A program made the translations under genes and the position numbers. A stretch of DNA of 64,000 nucleotides from Shewanella vesiculosa (lineage in GTDB: Bacteria; Pseudomonadota; Gammaproteobacteria; Enterobacterales; Shewanellaceae): positions 620,001 through 684,000 of the forward strand of contig NZ_CP073588.1 of NCBI RefSeq assembly GCF_021560015.1, given 5' to 3'. Shown in pieces: positions 16,374-27,658 of this stretch; position 1 is the first letter of the stretch, and every line of letters begins with the position of its first letter. Under the pieces are notes generated by a model. That model worked only from the letters and a program-made list of their open reading frames with translations, had not been told where the DNA came from and made no database searches.

Positions 16374-17750
16374 TTAACATTCGACGATATTCACCGCAAG
16401 ACCGCCTTTGGCCGTTTCTTTATATTTGCTGCGCATATCTTTACCGGTTTCCATCATGGTTTTAATCACTTTATCCAGTGAGACTTTATGATTACCGTCG
16501 CCGCGCAGCGCCATACGTGAAGCATTAATCGCTTTTACCGCTCCCATGGCATTACGTTCAATACAAGGCACTTGCACTAAGCCGCCAACAGGATCACAGG
16601 TTAAGCCTAGGTTATGTTCCATGCCAATTTCAGCGGCATTCTCAACCTGTTCTACAGTTCCGCCCATAATTTCAGTTAACGCACCGGCTGCCATTGAACA
16701 GGCTACGCCTACTTCGCCTTGGCAACCGACTTCGGCGCCAGAAATGGAGGCATTTTTCTTGTACAAAATACCAATGGCAGCAGCGGTTAACAGATAGCGA
16801 CTACATACATCGATATCCACTTCTTGAACAAACATGTCGTAGTAACACAATACCGCAGGAATAATCCCCGCAGCACCGTTTGTGGGGGCGGTTACGACGC
16901 GATCGCCTGCTGCATTTTGCTCATTAACCGATAAAGCAAACAAATCAACCCAGTCCATAGCGGTCAATGGGTCAGTGTTATTGCGTCCTTCTGCTTTTAA
17001 GCGGCGGTAGAGCGCGGGAGCACGTCGGCGTAACTTTAAACCGCCTGGCAATATGCCTTCCTTTTGATAACCGCGTTCAACGCAGTTTTTCATGGTTTGC
17101 CAAATTTTCCACAAACCTTGCTTGATTTCATCTTCACTGGCAATGCTAAGTTCATTGGCCATCATTAATGATGAAATACTTAAGCCATTATCACAACACA
17201 GTTGCAGCAATTGCAGGGCACTATTGAAGTCATAAGGTGCTTGTTCAATTGGCGTTGCTGGAGATGCATTTTGTTGAGTGATTTCATCTTCATCGAGAAT
17301 AAAACCACCACCAACAGAATAATAAGTACGTTGATATATGCATTCGCCTTTAGACAAAGCATATAAGGTCATGGCATTAGCATGCGCAGGTAAGGTTTTA
17401 CGTCTGTGGTAGGTAACACCGTCTTCGCGAGTAAATTTAACCTGACGACCGTCTGCCAAGGTAAGCTTTTGGCTGGTAGACACAGTCTCTAAAATGGCAT
17501 CAATGGCATCGGTATCGACGGTTTCTGGGTCTTCACCCATTAGGCCTAAAATAACCGCTTTACCTGTGCCGTGGCCTTTGCCTGTTTGACCTAACGATCC
17601 AAATAATTCTGTTTGTAACTCGTCGGTATTCGCTAATAAATTATTATCAGCGACATGCTGTATAAAAATTTTACCAGCTTTCATAGGACCCACAGTATGA
17701 GAACTAGAAGGACCGATACCAATTTTGAACATGTCAAATACACTAATCAT
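16374..17750 (-). CDS. sdaA: L-serine ammonia-lyase, iron-sulfur-dependent, single-chain
   Basis: SdaA deaminates L-serine to pyruvate and ammonia using a [4Fe-4S] cluster. The 458-residue protein has the N-terminal beta domain ([21 protein letters not shown]) and the C-terminal alpha domain with cluster-type cysteines in [21 protein letters not shown] and [12 protein letters not shown]. It is the standard fused form seen in E. coli SdaA/SdaB, and SdaB is equally possible. It is monocistronic, divergent from nagZ with about 230 bases between. Confidence 0.95.
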   Translation of the reverse strand: MISVFDMFKIGIGPSSSHTVGPMKAGKIFIQHVADNNLLANTDELQTELFGSLGQTGKGHGTGKAVILGLMGEDPETVDTDAIDAILETVSTSQKLTLADGRQVKFTREDGVTYHRRKTLPAHANAMTLYALSKGECIYQRTYYSVGGGFILDEDEITQQNASPATPIEQAPYDFNSALQLLQLCCDNGLSISSLMMANELSIASEDEIKQGLWKIWQTMKNCVERGYQKEGILPGGLKLRRRAPALYRRLKAEGRNNTDPLTAMDWVDLFALSVNEQNAAGDRVVTAPTNGAAGIIPAVLCYYDMFVQEVDIDVCSRYLLTAAAIGILYKKNASISGAEVGCQGEVGVACSMAAGALTEIMGGTVEQVENAAEIGMEHNLGLTCDPVGGLVQVPCIERNAMGAVKAINASRMALRGDGNHKVSLDKVIKTMMETGKDMRSKYKETAKGGLAVNIVEC

Positions 17751-17983
17751 GTTGTTTAACCCTTGCTGAGTCGTTTATTGTTTTCGTTATAAGTGAGTAT
17801 AATCGTCACATGTAATGTTGGCGGTTTATCTCTTATTCTTGCTAGAGTATCCCACACATTAATCAATGTTAGTTCATTAGATTTTTTGATGCATTATTTT
17901 CACATTAGCCAGTCTTATACTTAATGGGTTATTTGACGTGGTTAACCTGACAAAGTCGTCAGCTTTATAGATAGGAGAAAGGT

Positions 17984-19009
17984 TTGAGCTATTTAATGAT
18001 GGATCTTGCAGGTTTAGCAGTCTCTGTGCTTGAAACCGAGCAATTACGGCACCCTCAGGTGGGTGGTATTATATTATTTAGTCGTAACTTTGAAAGTAAA
18101 AGTCAACTAATTAAACTGGTTAAGCAAGTTCGTCTTATTCGTCCTGAATTATTAATTGCCGTTGATCACGAAGGTGGTCGAGTTCAACGTTTTCGTGAAG
18201 GCTTTAGTTTAATTCCTGCTATGGGTGATATTTTACCTGCTGCTAAAGGCGATTTAACATTAGCTAAACAATGGGCGAAGGAGTGTGGTTTTTTAATGGC
18301 TATTGAGCTTTTAGCCTGTGACATCGATTTAAGTTTTGCGCCCGTATTAGACGTAAATGGTATCAGTGAGGTGATTGGTAAACGCAGTTTTAGTGCTATT
18401 GCTGATGAAGTTAGCGTGTTAGCCCAACAATTTATTATTGGCATGAATGAGGCCGGGATGGCTGCCGTAGGTAAACATTTTCCTGGTCATGGCAGTGTCG
18501 CCGCCGATTCACATATTGCAATGCCTGTTGATCCGCGCAGTAAAGAACAGTTGGAAAATGTCGACATGTTGCCGTTTACCCAACTGATTGGATCACAGCA
18601 GCTGCAAGGTGTTATGCCTGCACATGTTGTTTATTCTAATATTGATCCTAATCCTGCGGGGTTTTCACCTTATTGGTTACAGACCATTTTACGTCAACAA
18701 TTAGGCTTTAATGGGGTTATTTTTTCTGACGATTTAGGCATGAAGGGCGCGAGTTTTGCCGGTGATTATCTTGGGCGGGCTAAAGCGGCATTAGATGCGG
18801 GTTGTGACATGATTTTGGTATGTAACGACCCCGTTGGTGTAAAGGCTTTATTAACCGAGTTTGATTGGCCCGCTGCAGAGCCTATGCATACCGCTCTATC
18901 GTTAAAAGGCGATGCAGAGCAAACCCTAAAGGCACTTGAGCAGCAAACTCGGTGGCAGGCAGCGCAACAATTGGCATCCGAAATCACAGCGATAGCGCAG
19001 TCGTTATAA
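17984..19009 (+). CDS. nagZ: Beta-N-acetylhexosaminidase NagZ
   Basis: NagZ removes N-acetylglucosamine from anhydro-muropeptides during cytoplasmic peptidoglycan recycling. The 341-residue GH3 protein has the signature KHFPGHGSVAADSH at 164-177, whose Asp175/His177 form the acid-base dyad, and IFSDDLGMKG carrying the nucleophile. The start is TTG 17984 with AGGAGAAAGG close upstream. In E. coli nagZ follows thiK; here it stands about 9 kb further on. Bidirectional terminator downstream. Confidence 0.95.
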   Translation: MSYLMMDLAGLAVSVLETEQLRHPQVGGIILFSRNFESKSQLIKLVKQVRLIRPELLIAVDHEGGRVQRFREGFSLIPAMGDILPAAKGDLTLAKQWAKECGFLMAIELLACDIDLSFAPVLDVNGISEVIGKRSFSAIADEVSVLAQQFIIGMNEAGMAAVGKHFPGHGSVAADSHIAMPVDPRSKEQLENVDMLPFTQLIGSQQLQGVMPAHVVYSNIDPNPAGFSPYWLQTILRQQLGFNGVIFSDDLGMKGASFAGDYLGRAKAALDAGCDMILVCNDPVGVKALLTEFDWPAAEPMHTALSLKGDAEQTLKALEQQTRWQAAQQLASEITAIAQSL

Positions 19010-19045
19010 ACAGTTTCGATAGTAAATGAGCTTGGTATTAAGCAA

Positions 19046-19073
19046 AAAAACCGGATCAATCGATCCGGTTTTT
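19046..19073. terminator. Bidirectional terminator between nagZ and csiV
   Basis: A twelve-base stem (19046-19057 with 19062-19073), four-base loop and A/T runs on both sides, between convergent genes. Confidence 0.9.
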
Positions 19074-19101
19074 AATTATCTGCTTGTCAGATACTCAGCT
19101 A

Positions 19102-20094
19102 TTAACCTGTATATGGCACAGCTTGATTAGTGGTAGAACGTTCTGTTAAATCAATCGGTTTCACATTAGTGGGTTGAGCCATTTTACGAATTTGCATCAC
19201 AATACCCAATTGTGGGTGATCAAAATAATGGATTTCACCACTGCGAACCCGTCGATTTTGGATCAGTGGAATACTTTCTAAGTAAGGCGCCAATTGTTTT
19301 TTACCTTCAATGTCTAACGCTGAATATTCGTTAAACTCCAAAGGACTCAATTCCACCATTTTTTGAGTCGGTTTACGCAAGGCCAAATTATTTTCAATGT
19401 AAAGATAATGACTGAGGTAAATGTTAATTGAGCCGTCTAATTCCCAGACCGGGTTAATCTTTGGCGCTTCATAAACATCACCCAATGCACCAAACTCTGT
19501 ACCTGGTTTTGTTTCTGCTGGATTTGGCTTTTTAACACTTAAACCATGATATTCAAAACTCTTTGAAAAATCCTTACCACCAAAAATACGGATAGGCTTA
19601 GCTCGTCGACGAGATTGCATATTTTGCTGCCAAGTTAAATGCACTAGCCCTTTAACATACGGTTCGCGGCTAATGGTTCTAATTAAGTCACTAAATTGAC
19701 CTTGGCTATTAGCCAGCAACAGTGGCCCTTGACTTAAGTATGCCTGTTGTGGCGAGCTAGCTCCGATATTAAATGGAACTTGGCTTGGATAGGTGACGGT
19801 AGTATTGCTGACTATTGGAGCATTACAGTTGCTAGCACCATTGGTCCAGTCGGTTGAAGTACAACCATTTAAGCCAACGGCCACTCCGGTGATGTCGGTA
19901 CTGATCACTGGGGTAATAATATCTACCGTATCGGTACTCAGTTTGGGAGGTGCGGCATTTAACCACTTTTCAACAGAGGGTTGTTGGCGTTCAAATACAA
20001 ACACTTCAACTTCAAACCATGATTCTGCATGGGCTGAAAAGCTGTGGGATAGCGCTGTGATAGCGGCGATAGTAATCGCAAGTTTACGAAGCAC
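19102..20094 (-). CDS. csiV: CsiV-like periplasmic peptidoglycan-binding protein
   Basis: A protein of about 330 residues with a signal peptide ending SAHA, then ESWFEVEVFVFER, the hallmark start of CsiV-family proteins. V. cholerae CsiV works with the LpoA/PBP1A peptidoglycan synthase; its gene lies next to mfd in related genomes. The frame is open further upstream, but GTG 20094 is chosen: GGAGA precedes it and it gives a clean signal sequence. It overlaps the mfd end by 11 bases, so it is co-transcribed with mfd. Confidence 0.78.
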   Translation of the reverse strand: MLRKLAITIAAITALSHSFSAHAESWFEVEVFVFERQQPSVEKWLNAAPPKLSTDTVDIITPVISTDITGVAVGLNGCTSTDWTNGASNCNAPIVSNTTVTYPSQVPFNIGASSPQQAYLSQGPLLLANSQGQFSDLIRTISREPYVKGLVHLTWQQNMQSRRRAKPIRIFGGKDFSKSFEYHGLSVKKPNPAETKPGTEFGALGDVYEAPKINPVWELDGSINIYLSHYLYIENNLALRKPTQKMVELSPLEFNEYSALDIEGKKQLAPYLESIPLIQNRRVRSGEIHYFDHPQLGIVMQIRKMAQPTNVKPIDLTERSTTNQAVPYTG

Positions 20095-23000
20095 TATTTG
20101 TCTCCAAAATTTGATGTTTAGCGAACTGTTCAAGCAAGGTACTGATGAGCTCAAGACGCTCTTTGCTTGTTTCAGCAGGAATATTGAACTTTAACTTATT
20201 TGGCCCGTCCATTCGATAGATTTGTGGCTGGTTTTGCAACAAACCAATAATAAACATTGGATCGACGTGATTTTCTTGACCAAATTCAACACTGCCGCCT
20301 TTAGCGTGCATTTCTATTTTGGCAATACCCAATGCCGTTGCCTGGTGTTTGTATAGCGTGAGCGCCATTAGATTTCGCGTTGGTTGAGGTAACATACCAA
20401 AACGGTCGATAAATTCGACTTTAAGCTCATCAAGCATGCTATCTGTTTCGCAGTTAGCAATACGTTTGTAAAGTGACAAACGCATGTTAACGTCACTGAC
20501 GTAGTCTTCAGGTAATAACGCTGGAATACGTAAATCAATTTCTGCTTTGGCGCTCATCATATAAGCTAAAGAAGGCTCTTTTCCTTCTTTGAGGGCCTTT
20601 ACGGCAGATTCCAGCATTTCCATGTATAAACTAAAGCCAATTTTTGAAATATGGCCACTTTGTTCATCGCCGAGCAATTCACCTGCACCGCGAATTTCTA
20701 AATCTTGAGTCGCCAGTAAAAAACCGGCTCCAAGATCTTCTAAGGCTTCAATCGCTTCAAGACGTTTACGTGCATCTGGGGTCATGCGTTTAGGATGCGG
20801 GGTCATCATGTAAGCATAAGCTTGGTGATGCGAGCGCCCAACGCGACCACGGAGCTGATGCAGTTGCGCTAAACCAAACATATCTGCTCGGTCAATCATA
20901 ATGGTGTTGGCACTGGGCACGTCGATGCCGGTTTCAATAATGGTGGTACACACCAGTACGTTAAAGCGTTGATGATAAAAATCAGACATCACTTTCTCAA
21001 GATCGCGCTCCCGCATTTGACCGTGGGCAGTTATCACGCGCGCTTCTGGCAACAAATCGCGAATGTTTTGTGCGGTTTTCTCGATAGTCTCAACATTATT
21101 GTGCAGATAATACACTTGGCCACCACGTAAAATTTCACGCAATATGGCTTCCCGTGTGGTGGCTTTATCATATTCGCGCACAAAGGTTTTAACCGCTAAA
21201 CGTTTAGCGGGTGGCGTAGCGATAATCGATAAATCTCGCATACCCGACATGGCCATGTTTAAGGTTCGCGGAATAGGGGTGGCTGTGAGAGTAAGAATGT
21301 CGACGTTGGCTCTAAGTGCTTTAATTTTTTCTTTTTGACGCACGCCAAAGCGGTGTTCTTCATCGATAATCAGTAAGCCAAGATTTTCAAAATTAGCTTC
21401 TGATGACAGTAATTTATGAGTGCCGATAACAATATCGACTTTGCCTTCAGATAATTGTTCAACCACATTGCTTTGCTCTTTGGCCGTTCTAAAGCGCGAC
21501 ATGACTTCAATCACTATGGGCCAATCGGCGAAACGGTCGGTAAAGTTTTCATAATGTTGCTGCGCCAGCAAGGTTGTTGGCACTAATACCACTACTTGTT
21601 TACCGGCATTCACCGCGACAAATGCTGCGCGCATGGCTACTTCAGTTTTACCAAAGCCTACGTCACCACAGACTAAACGGTCCATAGCTAATGGCGCTTG
21701 CATGTCCTCAAGTACCGCAAGAATGGCGCTTTCTTGATCAACCGTTTCTTCAAAGGGGAAACCTTGGCTGAATTGAGCGTATTCTTGTTCATCGATACTC
21801 ATCGCTTCGCCCGGACGAGCTTGGCGACGGGCATACACATCAAGTAATTCAGCTGCCACATCTCGGATGCGTTCAATGGCTTTTTTCTTGGCTTTTGCCC
21901 AGGTTTCGTTACCTAACTTATTAAGATGAGTACTGCCGTCGGCACTGGCATTGTAGCGGCTAATAAGGTGCAGTGATGACACGGGCACATACAGTTTATC
22001 GCCACCAGAATATTCCAGTTTTAAATATTCGGCGACTAAGCCGCCAGTATCAAGGGTTTCTAACCCCCTGGTATAAGGCCACGCCATGTTCAAGATGCAC
22101 TATGGGTTGACCGACTTTAAGTTCGGCTAAGTTTTTAACTAATACATCTGAACTAACTTGTTTTTGTTTTTCGCGGCGACGTTGCTGCGAGATACGTTGA
22201 CCAAATAACTCGGTTTCACAAATGATGCTCACGGCACCTTTTGTTGTGTCGGTTAGTACACACCCACGCGAGAGAGGGGACACGATTAAACCAATACGGT
22301 CTTCGGCGGCTAAGTAATCATTAAGATGATCAAACTGTTTAGGTTTGATGCCAATTTTAGCAAATAGCTCTAATAAGGCCTCACGGCGACCTTCTGATTC
22401 TGCACTAAATACCAAGGCTGGGTGCTGTTGACAATATTCTTGTAACGCAATCAGCGGTTGCTTGAGTTTATGATTGGCATTGATGTCGGGCAGTTTTTCA
22501 ACGTTGGCGACCAGAGTGTGTTTAGGCAGTGCAACTTCGGCCAACGGCTCGCCAGCATTGTTAGTATCGCTAGCAATATACTGCTGTAATAACTGCGTGC
22601 GGTTATAGGACTTAAATGCCGAAAATAACTCATCATTAAGCAAGTAAAGTTCTTGTGGTGCCAGTAATGGCCGCAGAGGATCGACTCGTCGGTCTTCGTA
22701 ACGGACATTCACTTCATGTAAGTGGGCTAAGCTGGCTTTTTCAATATCGCCTAAAGTGATAAGTTGACTATCTTGTGGCAAGTAATCAAATAGCGTGGCG
22801 ATATCATCGAAAAACAGTGGTAAGTAGTTTTCAATGCCGGCAGGCATTAAATTACGACTAACTTGTTGATAAACCGACTCAGCCTCTTTTGAGATCACCT
22901 CAAAGCGACGACGATAACGTTGTCTAAAACCTTCAATGGCATTGCTGTCGGTGGGAAACTCTTTCGCGGGTAGCATGCGAATGGCGTCACGCGCCATGCC

Positions 23001-23621
23001 TGAACGCTGGGTATCAACATCAAAAAAGCGGATCGATTCCACTTCATCATCAAACAGTTCTATGCGTAACGGTTGTTTCGATCCGGTAGGGAAAATATCA
23101 ATAATAGAACCACGAATAGCAAACTCACCGTGCTCATAGACTTGATCAACTAAATGGTAGCCGGTGTCGGTAAGGTGCTGTCTGGCTTGCTGTAAACTGT
23201 AAGTATCACCTTTATTAAGCACCATGACATTGGCGGTCATAAATGATTTAGGCGGTAAGCGAACCATTAAAGTGTTTACTGGCACTATCACCACATTATG
23301 CTGACTCTGGCCAATATTGGCCAAGGTTTCAAGACGCTGTGAAATCAGATCTTGATGTGGCGAAAAACTATCGTAAGGCAAGGTTTCACGGTCAGGAAAC
23401 AAACACACATTGATATTGATGTGATTTAATAAATAACTCAGCTCAACCTCAAGTGACAGCGCACTGGGCGTGTCATGGGTGACAATAATACTGGTACCAG
23501 CATGGTTATTAATTAAGTTAGCAAGGGTGATGGCTTGTGAAACCCCACCTAACGTTGCCAAAGTTTGCGTTTGTTGGCCTTTTTTTACACTCGGCGGCGT
23601 GAGTACACTAAATAGGTTCAT
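20084..23621 (-). pseudogene. mfd: Transcription-repair coupling factor Mfd, interrupted by one extra base
   Basis: Mfd removes stalled RNA polymerase and recruits UvrA. The N-terminal frame (23621 to 22050, 523 codons) covers the UvrB-like and RNA-polymerase-interacting parts, up to VHLEHGVALYQG. The C-terminal frame (to 20084) carries the translocase: GDVGFGKTEVAMRAAF, DEEHRFG, LTATPIPRTLNM, QLRGRVGRS, and the C-terminal domain. They join at five G in coding sense (plus-strand C run 22064-22068). Four G would read YQGLETLDTGG, as in the family, giving 1178 residues. The rest of the gene is uncorrupted, so recent mutation or sequence error is likely. Confidence 0.92.
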
Positions 23622-23675
23622 TAAAATCTTTGTCAGTTCCGTTTGCGATCAAGTCGTATTGAATGAGGCGATGCT

Positions 23676-24275
23676 TCAGCTGCGCTGCCTATCGATAGTC
23701 TGTTTGCGTTTTTTGAGCATTTTTTGTTGTACATTCAGGCTTGCTTTAACTAATTGCTCAATATCATCCTCAAGTATTTGACTAAACTCAAGGTCACAGC
23801 GCCAATATGGGGTTTCTATGGCATCATCTGTTGCTAAAGGAGTACAGGTTTTTATTTGGCAAATACACAATATGGCAACTAATTCCGTGTGCAGATAAAT
23901 GTGGGTTTTAACGTGATCATTGATATCCAATGGACGTGATGAAATGATACTCACGCCACTGCCACCAAATTGATCGCCTGTAAATAACTCGCCATCTTGC
24001 ACTTCTTTTTCAAGCACATGTTGTAATACTAAATCGACTTTGCGTGATTGTAGCTTTAAAAAATCGACCACAGCTTTAGCATCATTGTCTAAATTTCGCA
24101 GCTGCAGTAAACAATTGGCTTCAAGACTTTTCACTTCTGTTAGTAGTTTTAACCCAACAGATTGCATGTCTCTAAGCTCATCATCTGTGGGTAAGGCACG
24201 CTTTGGATCCCACAAAGTGAGATACACATTAAAGTGGTGAGGCACACTAAAATAAGAATTGCTGTCAGGTATCAA
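23676..24275 (-). CDS. PilZ-domain-like protein
   Basis: A 199-residue protein without signal or membrane segments. The segment TGDQFGGSGVSIISSRPLDINDHVKTHIYL resembles a PilZ c-di-GMP-binding beta barrel (the DxSxxG region in altered form). The N-terminal FNVYLTLWDPKRALP and central coiled region are of unknown role. It lies directly upstream of mfd on the same strand, with a 54-base gap. The PilZ call is moderate: the arginine motif needed for c-di-GMP is not clear, so it may be a degenerate PilZ. Confidence 0.62.
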   Translation of the reverse strand: MIPDSNSYFSVPHHFNVYLTLWDPKRALPTDDELRDMQSVGLKLLTEVKSLEANCLLQLRNLDNDAKAVVDFLKLQSRKVDLVLQHVLEKEVQDGELFTGDQFGGSGVSIISSRPLDINDHVKTHIYLHTELVAILCICQIKTCTPLATDDAIETPYWRCDLEFSQILEDDIEQLVKASLNVQQKMLKKRKQTIDRQRS

Positions 24276-24432
24276 GGTTTGCCTCTTTATTTATCACACT
24301 AATAGCCCTATTATCGTGCCCAACTTAATGATTTAGCAAGTCATACACGCTGGCTTGTTGTTTTCATGTCATCATTTAGCCCGATTGTCTGACTAATACG
24401 CCTAAACTGGCGCACAGGATTAGTATTTTTTT

Positions 24433-25677
24433 ATGAATTTAGGATTTTCATTTTTTATTGGCTACCGTTACTGGCGAGCCCGAAAAGCGAATGCTTTTGC
24501 CTCTTTTATTACCTTTTTTGCAGTGTCGGGTATTTTTTTAGGTGTGGCAGCATTGATCGTGGTGAGTTCAGTGATGAATGGCTTAGAAGGTCAGCTCAAA
24601 AATCGTATTTTAGGTGCTGTGCCACAGATGACCTTGATCAGTGACATGGGATTTCGTGATTGGCAGCAAAGTACCCAGAGTCTATTGGCTGATAAAGATT
24701 TATTACAAAAAATTCGTGGCATTGTGCCTAGCGCAACCACTCAAGCTATGATCCAATCGAGCAGTAATATCCATGCGATTCAGATGTATGGTGTGTATCC
24801 AGAACTTGAACAATCCCTGTCGAGCATTGCTTCACATACTTATTCCGATGCCTTTTCAACCTTAAAGGCCGACAAGTATTTAATTGTCCTTGGTGCTGAT
24901 CTTGCCCGTAAATTAGATGTAAAAACGGGTGACAGGGTCAGGGTGCTAAGTGGTGATGGCGTGGTGTACTCTCCAATGGGCCCAGTACCTAGTCAGCGTA
25001 AATTTACCGTTGCGGGTATTTTTGAAATGGGCTCGCAAGTCGATTCGAGCGTGGCCTATGTGCATTACAAGGATGCGCGTAAGTTGATGCGTCAAGACAG
25101 TAATACTATAAATGAGCTGCGAGTATATTTGAAAGATCCTTTCTCGGCCCCGACACTAGCATCGAAAGTGGTTGCCGGATTTGCCAAGCAAAATATTGAC
25201 ATTCAAACCCGTGATTGGCGCCAAGATTTCGGTCATTTATTTTCGGCGGTAAAGATGGAAAAAAATATGATGTCATTGATGCTCAGTTTAATTGTGGCTG
25301 TGGCTGCATTTAATATTGTGTCAGCATTGGTGATGATGGTCGTGGATAAAACTACCGATGTTGCGGTGTTAAAAACCCAAGGGTTAACGACCACTTCGGT
25401 AATGACGATTTTTATTGTCCAGGGCTCCCTTAATGCATTGTTAGGGCTAATGCTTGGTACTATTGCTGGCATAGTGTTAACCCTCAATTTAAATGAAATA
25501 TTAACCTCGCTTGGCATTTCTATTTTAGGCTTAGGTCAGACTCTGCCGGTGCAATTTTCATTAGCGCAATTGAGTCTTATCATTTTGGGCACATTATTTA
25601 TGACCTTATTTGCCACCCTTTATCCTGCGTTGTCCGCCGCAAGGGTTCAACCCGCTACCGCTTTGAGATACGAATAA
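24433..25677 (+). CDS. lolC: Lipoprotein-releasing ABC transporter permease LolC
   Basis: LolC/LolE with LolD extract outer-membrane lipoproteins from the inner membrane and pass them to LolA. The 414-residue protein has an N-terminal helix (ASFITFFAVSGIFLGVAALIVVSSVMNGLE), a large periplasmic domain (about 45-270) and three C-terminal helices of the FtsX type ending AARVQPATALRYE. It shares its stop with the lolD start. LolC rather than LolE is chosen by gene order lolC-lolD-lolE. Confidence 0.92.
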   Translation: MNLGFSFFIGYRYWRARKANAFASFITFFAVSGIFLGVAALIVVSSVMNGLEGQLKNRILGAVPQMTLISDMGFRDWQQSTQSLLADKDLLQKIRGIVPSATTQAMIQSSSNIHAIQMYGVYPELEQSLSSIASHTYSDAFSTLKADKYLIVLGADLARKLDVKTGDRVRVLSGDGVVYSPMGPVPSQRKFTVAGIFEMGSQVDSSVAYVHYKDARKLMRQDSNTINELRVYLKDPFSAPTLASKVVAGFAKQNIDIQTRDWRQDFGHLFSAVKMEKNMMSLMLSLIVAVAAFNIVSALVMMVVDKTTDVAVLKTQGLTTTSVMTIFIVQGSLNALLGLMLGTIAGIVLTLNLNEILTSLGISILGLGQTLPVQFSLAQLSLIILGTLFMTLFATLYPALSAARVQPATALRYE

Positions 25678-26396
25678 TGAGTCAGACACAACAAGTATTA
25701 CTTCAGGTTCAACACGTCAGTAAGCATTATCATGATGGTGAAGTGACCACTCAGGTATTATCTGGGGTTGATTTAACCGTTTATAAAGGTGAACAGTTGG
25801 CTATTGTCGGCAGTTCAGGATCGGGTAAAAGTACGCTTTTACACATTATGGGTACCTTAGATACCCCCACATCGGGTAACGTCATGCTAGACGGCGAAGA
25901 CTTATATCAATTGTCTAGTGCCCGTCAGGCGATAATACGTAATCAAGATTTGGGCTTTATTTATCAATTTCACCATTTGTTGCCAGAGTTTTCCGCATTA
26001 GAGAATGTCGCTATGCCAGCATTCATTCAAGCTAGAGATAAAAAGCAAGCTTTGGTAGATGCGCAAAACTTACTCGAGCGTGTTGGCTTAGGCCATCGTT
26101 TGCATCATATTCCGGCACAGTTGTCTGGTGGTGAACGCCAACGTGTAGCGATTGCTCGCGCATTAATCAATAAACCTAAGTTGGTATTAGCCGACGAGCC
26201 AACCGGTAATTTAGATGCCAGCAGTGGTAACAATGTTTATGCGATGATCCGCGAGTTGGCCCAGCAGTTTGGCACTGCATTTGTGGTGGTGACTCATGAT
26301 CACAGCTTGGCCGCTAAAATGGATCGTCAACTCACTATGAAAGATGGTGTGCTTCAAGTTACTGCCAATCCACCCATTGTAGGGTTAGCAGAATGA
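25677..26396 (+). CDS. lolD: Lipoprotein-releasing ABC transporter ATPase LolD
   Basis: A 239-residue ABC ATPase of the MacB/LolD group: Walker A GSSGSGKS at 45-52, Q-loop in FIYQFHHLLPEF, signature LSGGERQRVAIARAL, Walker B LVLADEPTGNLD, H-loop VVTHD. The sequence FHHLLPEFSALENVAMP is typical for LolD. It overlaps lolC by one base and lolE by four, so the three are translated together. Confidence 0.95.
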   Translation: MSQTQQVLLQVQHVSKHYHDGEVTTQVLSGVDLTVYKGEQLAIVGSSGSGKSTLLHIMGTLDTPTSGNVMLDGEDLYQLSSARQAIIRNQDLGFIYQFHHLLPEFSALENVAMPAFIQARDKKQALVDAQNLLERVGLGHRLHHIPAQLSGGERQRVAIARALINKPKLVLADEPTGNLDASSGNNVYAMIRELAQQFGTAFVVVTHDHSLAAKMDRQLTMKDGVLQVTANPPIVGLAE

Positions 26397-27634
26397 GTAA
26401 GTGGCTGCCGTTAACCATTGGCTGGCGTTTTTTTCGCGCGCGACAGTCTAATGGCTTTATTGGGTTTATTTCTTTTGCGTCGACCGCTGGTATTGCTTTA
26501 GGCGTTGGCGTATTGATTGTCGTATTATCGGCCATGAATGGTTTTGAAAAAGAGTTGCAAGAGCGTTTATTAGGCGTGGTGTCACACGGTGAACTTGTTG
26601 GTGTTAATCAACCCATTACCGATTGGCATGTTATCGCGAAGAGTGCCTCAAACATGCCGCAAATTACTGGCGTAGCTCCATTTATTCGTTTACAAGGTTT
26701 AGTGCAAAAGCCTGGAGGTTTTCAAGGACTAACGGTCAATGGAATTGATATTAAGCATGAGTCAGATGTGTCGAGTATTGCTGATTATATGCCTAATGAT
26801 GCGTGGCAATCATTGGCGGGTGATGACAACCATATTGTGCTTGGTCGCAGTTTATTGACAAAATTAGGCTTAAAAGTTGGTGATACTTTAGCTATGTATA
26901 CCCCTGACACGAATAGTAGTCAGTTAACGTCAGCTAAGAGTCATCGCTTTGTGGTATCCGGTGTATACGATTTGGGCGGCGAAATCGAGTCAACCCAAGC
27001 GTATGTGTCGCTTAATTACTTAGCCGATTTACTTGAGTTAGGAACCGGCGTTTCTGGTGTGCGAATTCAAGTCAATAATGTCTTTAATGCGGCGAGTATT
27101 ACCCGTGATTTAGGCTTTGCTCAAGAGCAATATTTATATATTAATGATTGGACTCGCAGTCAAGGGCATTTGTACCAAGATATTCAATTAGTCCGCTTAG
27201 TCATGTATCTGGTACTCGCTTTAGTGATTGCAGTGGCCTGCTTTAATATCGTGTCGACACTTGTAATGGCGGTGCGCGATAAAGCGTCTGAAATTGCAAT
27301 TTTAATGACTATGGGGCTCTCTCGTGGTGCGATTATGACCATATTCATTCTGCAAGGTGCGCTTAATGGTGTTATGGGCTGTGTTATTGGGGGCGTGTTA
27401 GGCGTCAGCTTAGCGTATAACTTAAGTGCCATTGCGAGCAGCATTGAACACCTTTTAGGGGTGCAGTTATTGGCTTCTGATATTTATTTTATTGATTTCC
27501 TACCATCAGAATTACATTATCAAGATGTGGCAGTGGTGCTATTAATGGGCCTATTTATGAGCCTTATCGCAACCATTTATCCTGCATGGAAAGCGACTAA
27601 AATTTCTCCGGCTACCGCATTGGCGGGCAGATAA
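26393..27634 (+). CDS. lolE: Lipoprotein-releasing ABC transporter permease LolE
   Basis: The 413-residue partner of LolC with the same layout: first helix SFASTAGIALGVGVLIVVLSAMNG, periplasmic domain, then three C-terminal helices (YLVLALVIAVACFNIVSTLVMAV; TIFILQGALNGVMGCVIGGVLG; VLLMGLFMSLIATIYPAW) and the ending SPATALAGR. Its ATG overlaps the lolD stop (ATGA). Assignment as LolE is from position and sequence. Confidence 0.92.
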   Translation: MSKWLPLTIGWRFFRARQSNGFIGFISFASTAGIALGVGVLIVVLSAMNGFEKELQERLLGVVSHGELVGVNQPITDWHVIAKSASNMPQITGVAPFIRLQGLVQKPGGFQGLTVNGIDIKHESDVSSIADYMPNDAWQSLAGDDNHIVLGRSLLTKLGLKVGDTLAMYTPDTNSSQLTSAKSHRFVVSGVYDLGGEIESTQAYVSLNYLADLLELGTGVSGVRIQVNNVFNAASITRDLGFAQEQYLYINDWTRSQGHLYQDIQLVRLVMYLVLALVIAVACFNIVSTLVMAVRDKASEIAILMTMGLSRGAIMTIFILQGALNGVMGCVIGGVLGVSLAYNLSAIASSIEHLLGVQLLASDIYFIDFLPSELHYQDVAVVLLMGLFMSLIATIYPAWKATKISPATALAGR

Positions 27635-27658
27635 GCCCTATAAACCAACGAGGTTGAT

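Noticed and set aside
19793..20194. 133-codon plus-strand frame opposite csiV and the mfd end
   Set aside because: Antisense to two supported genes, with no start signal.
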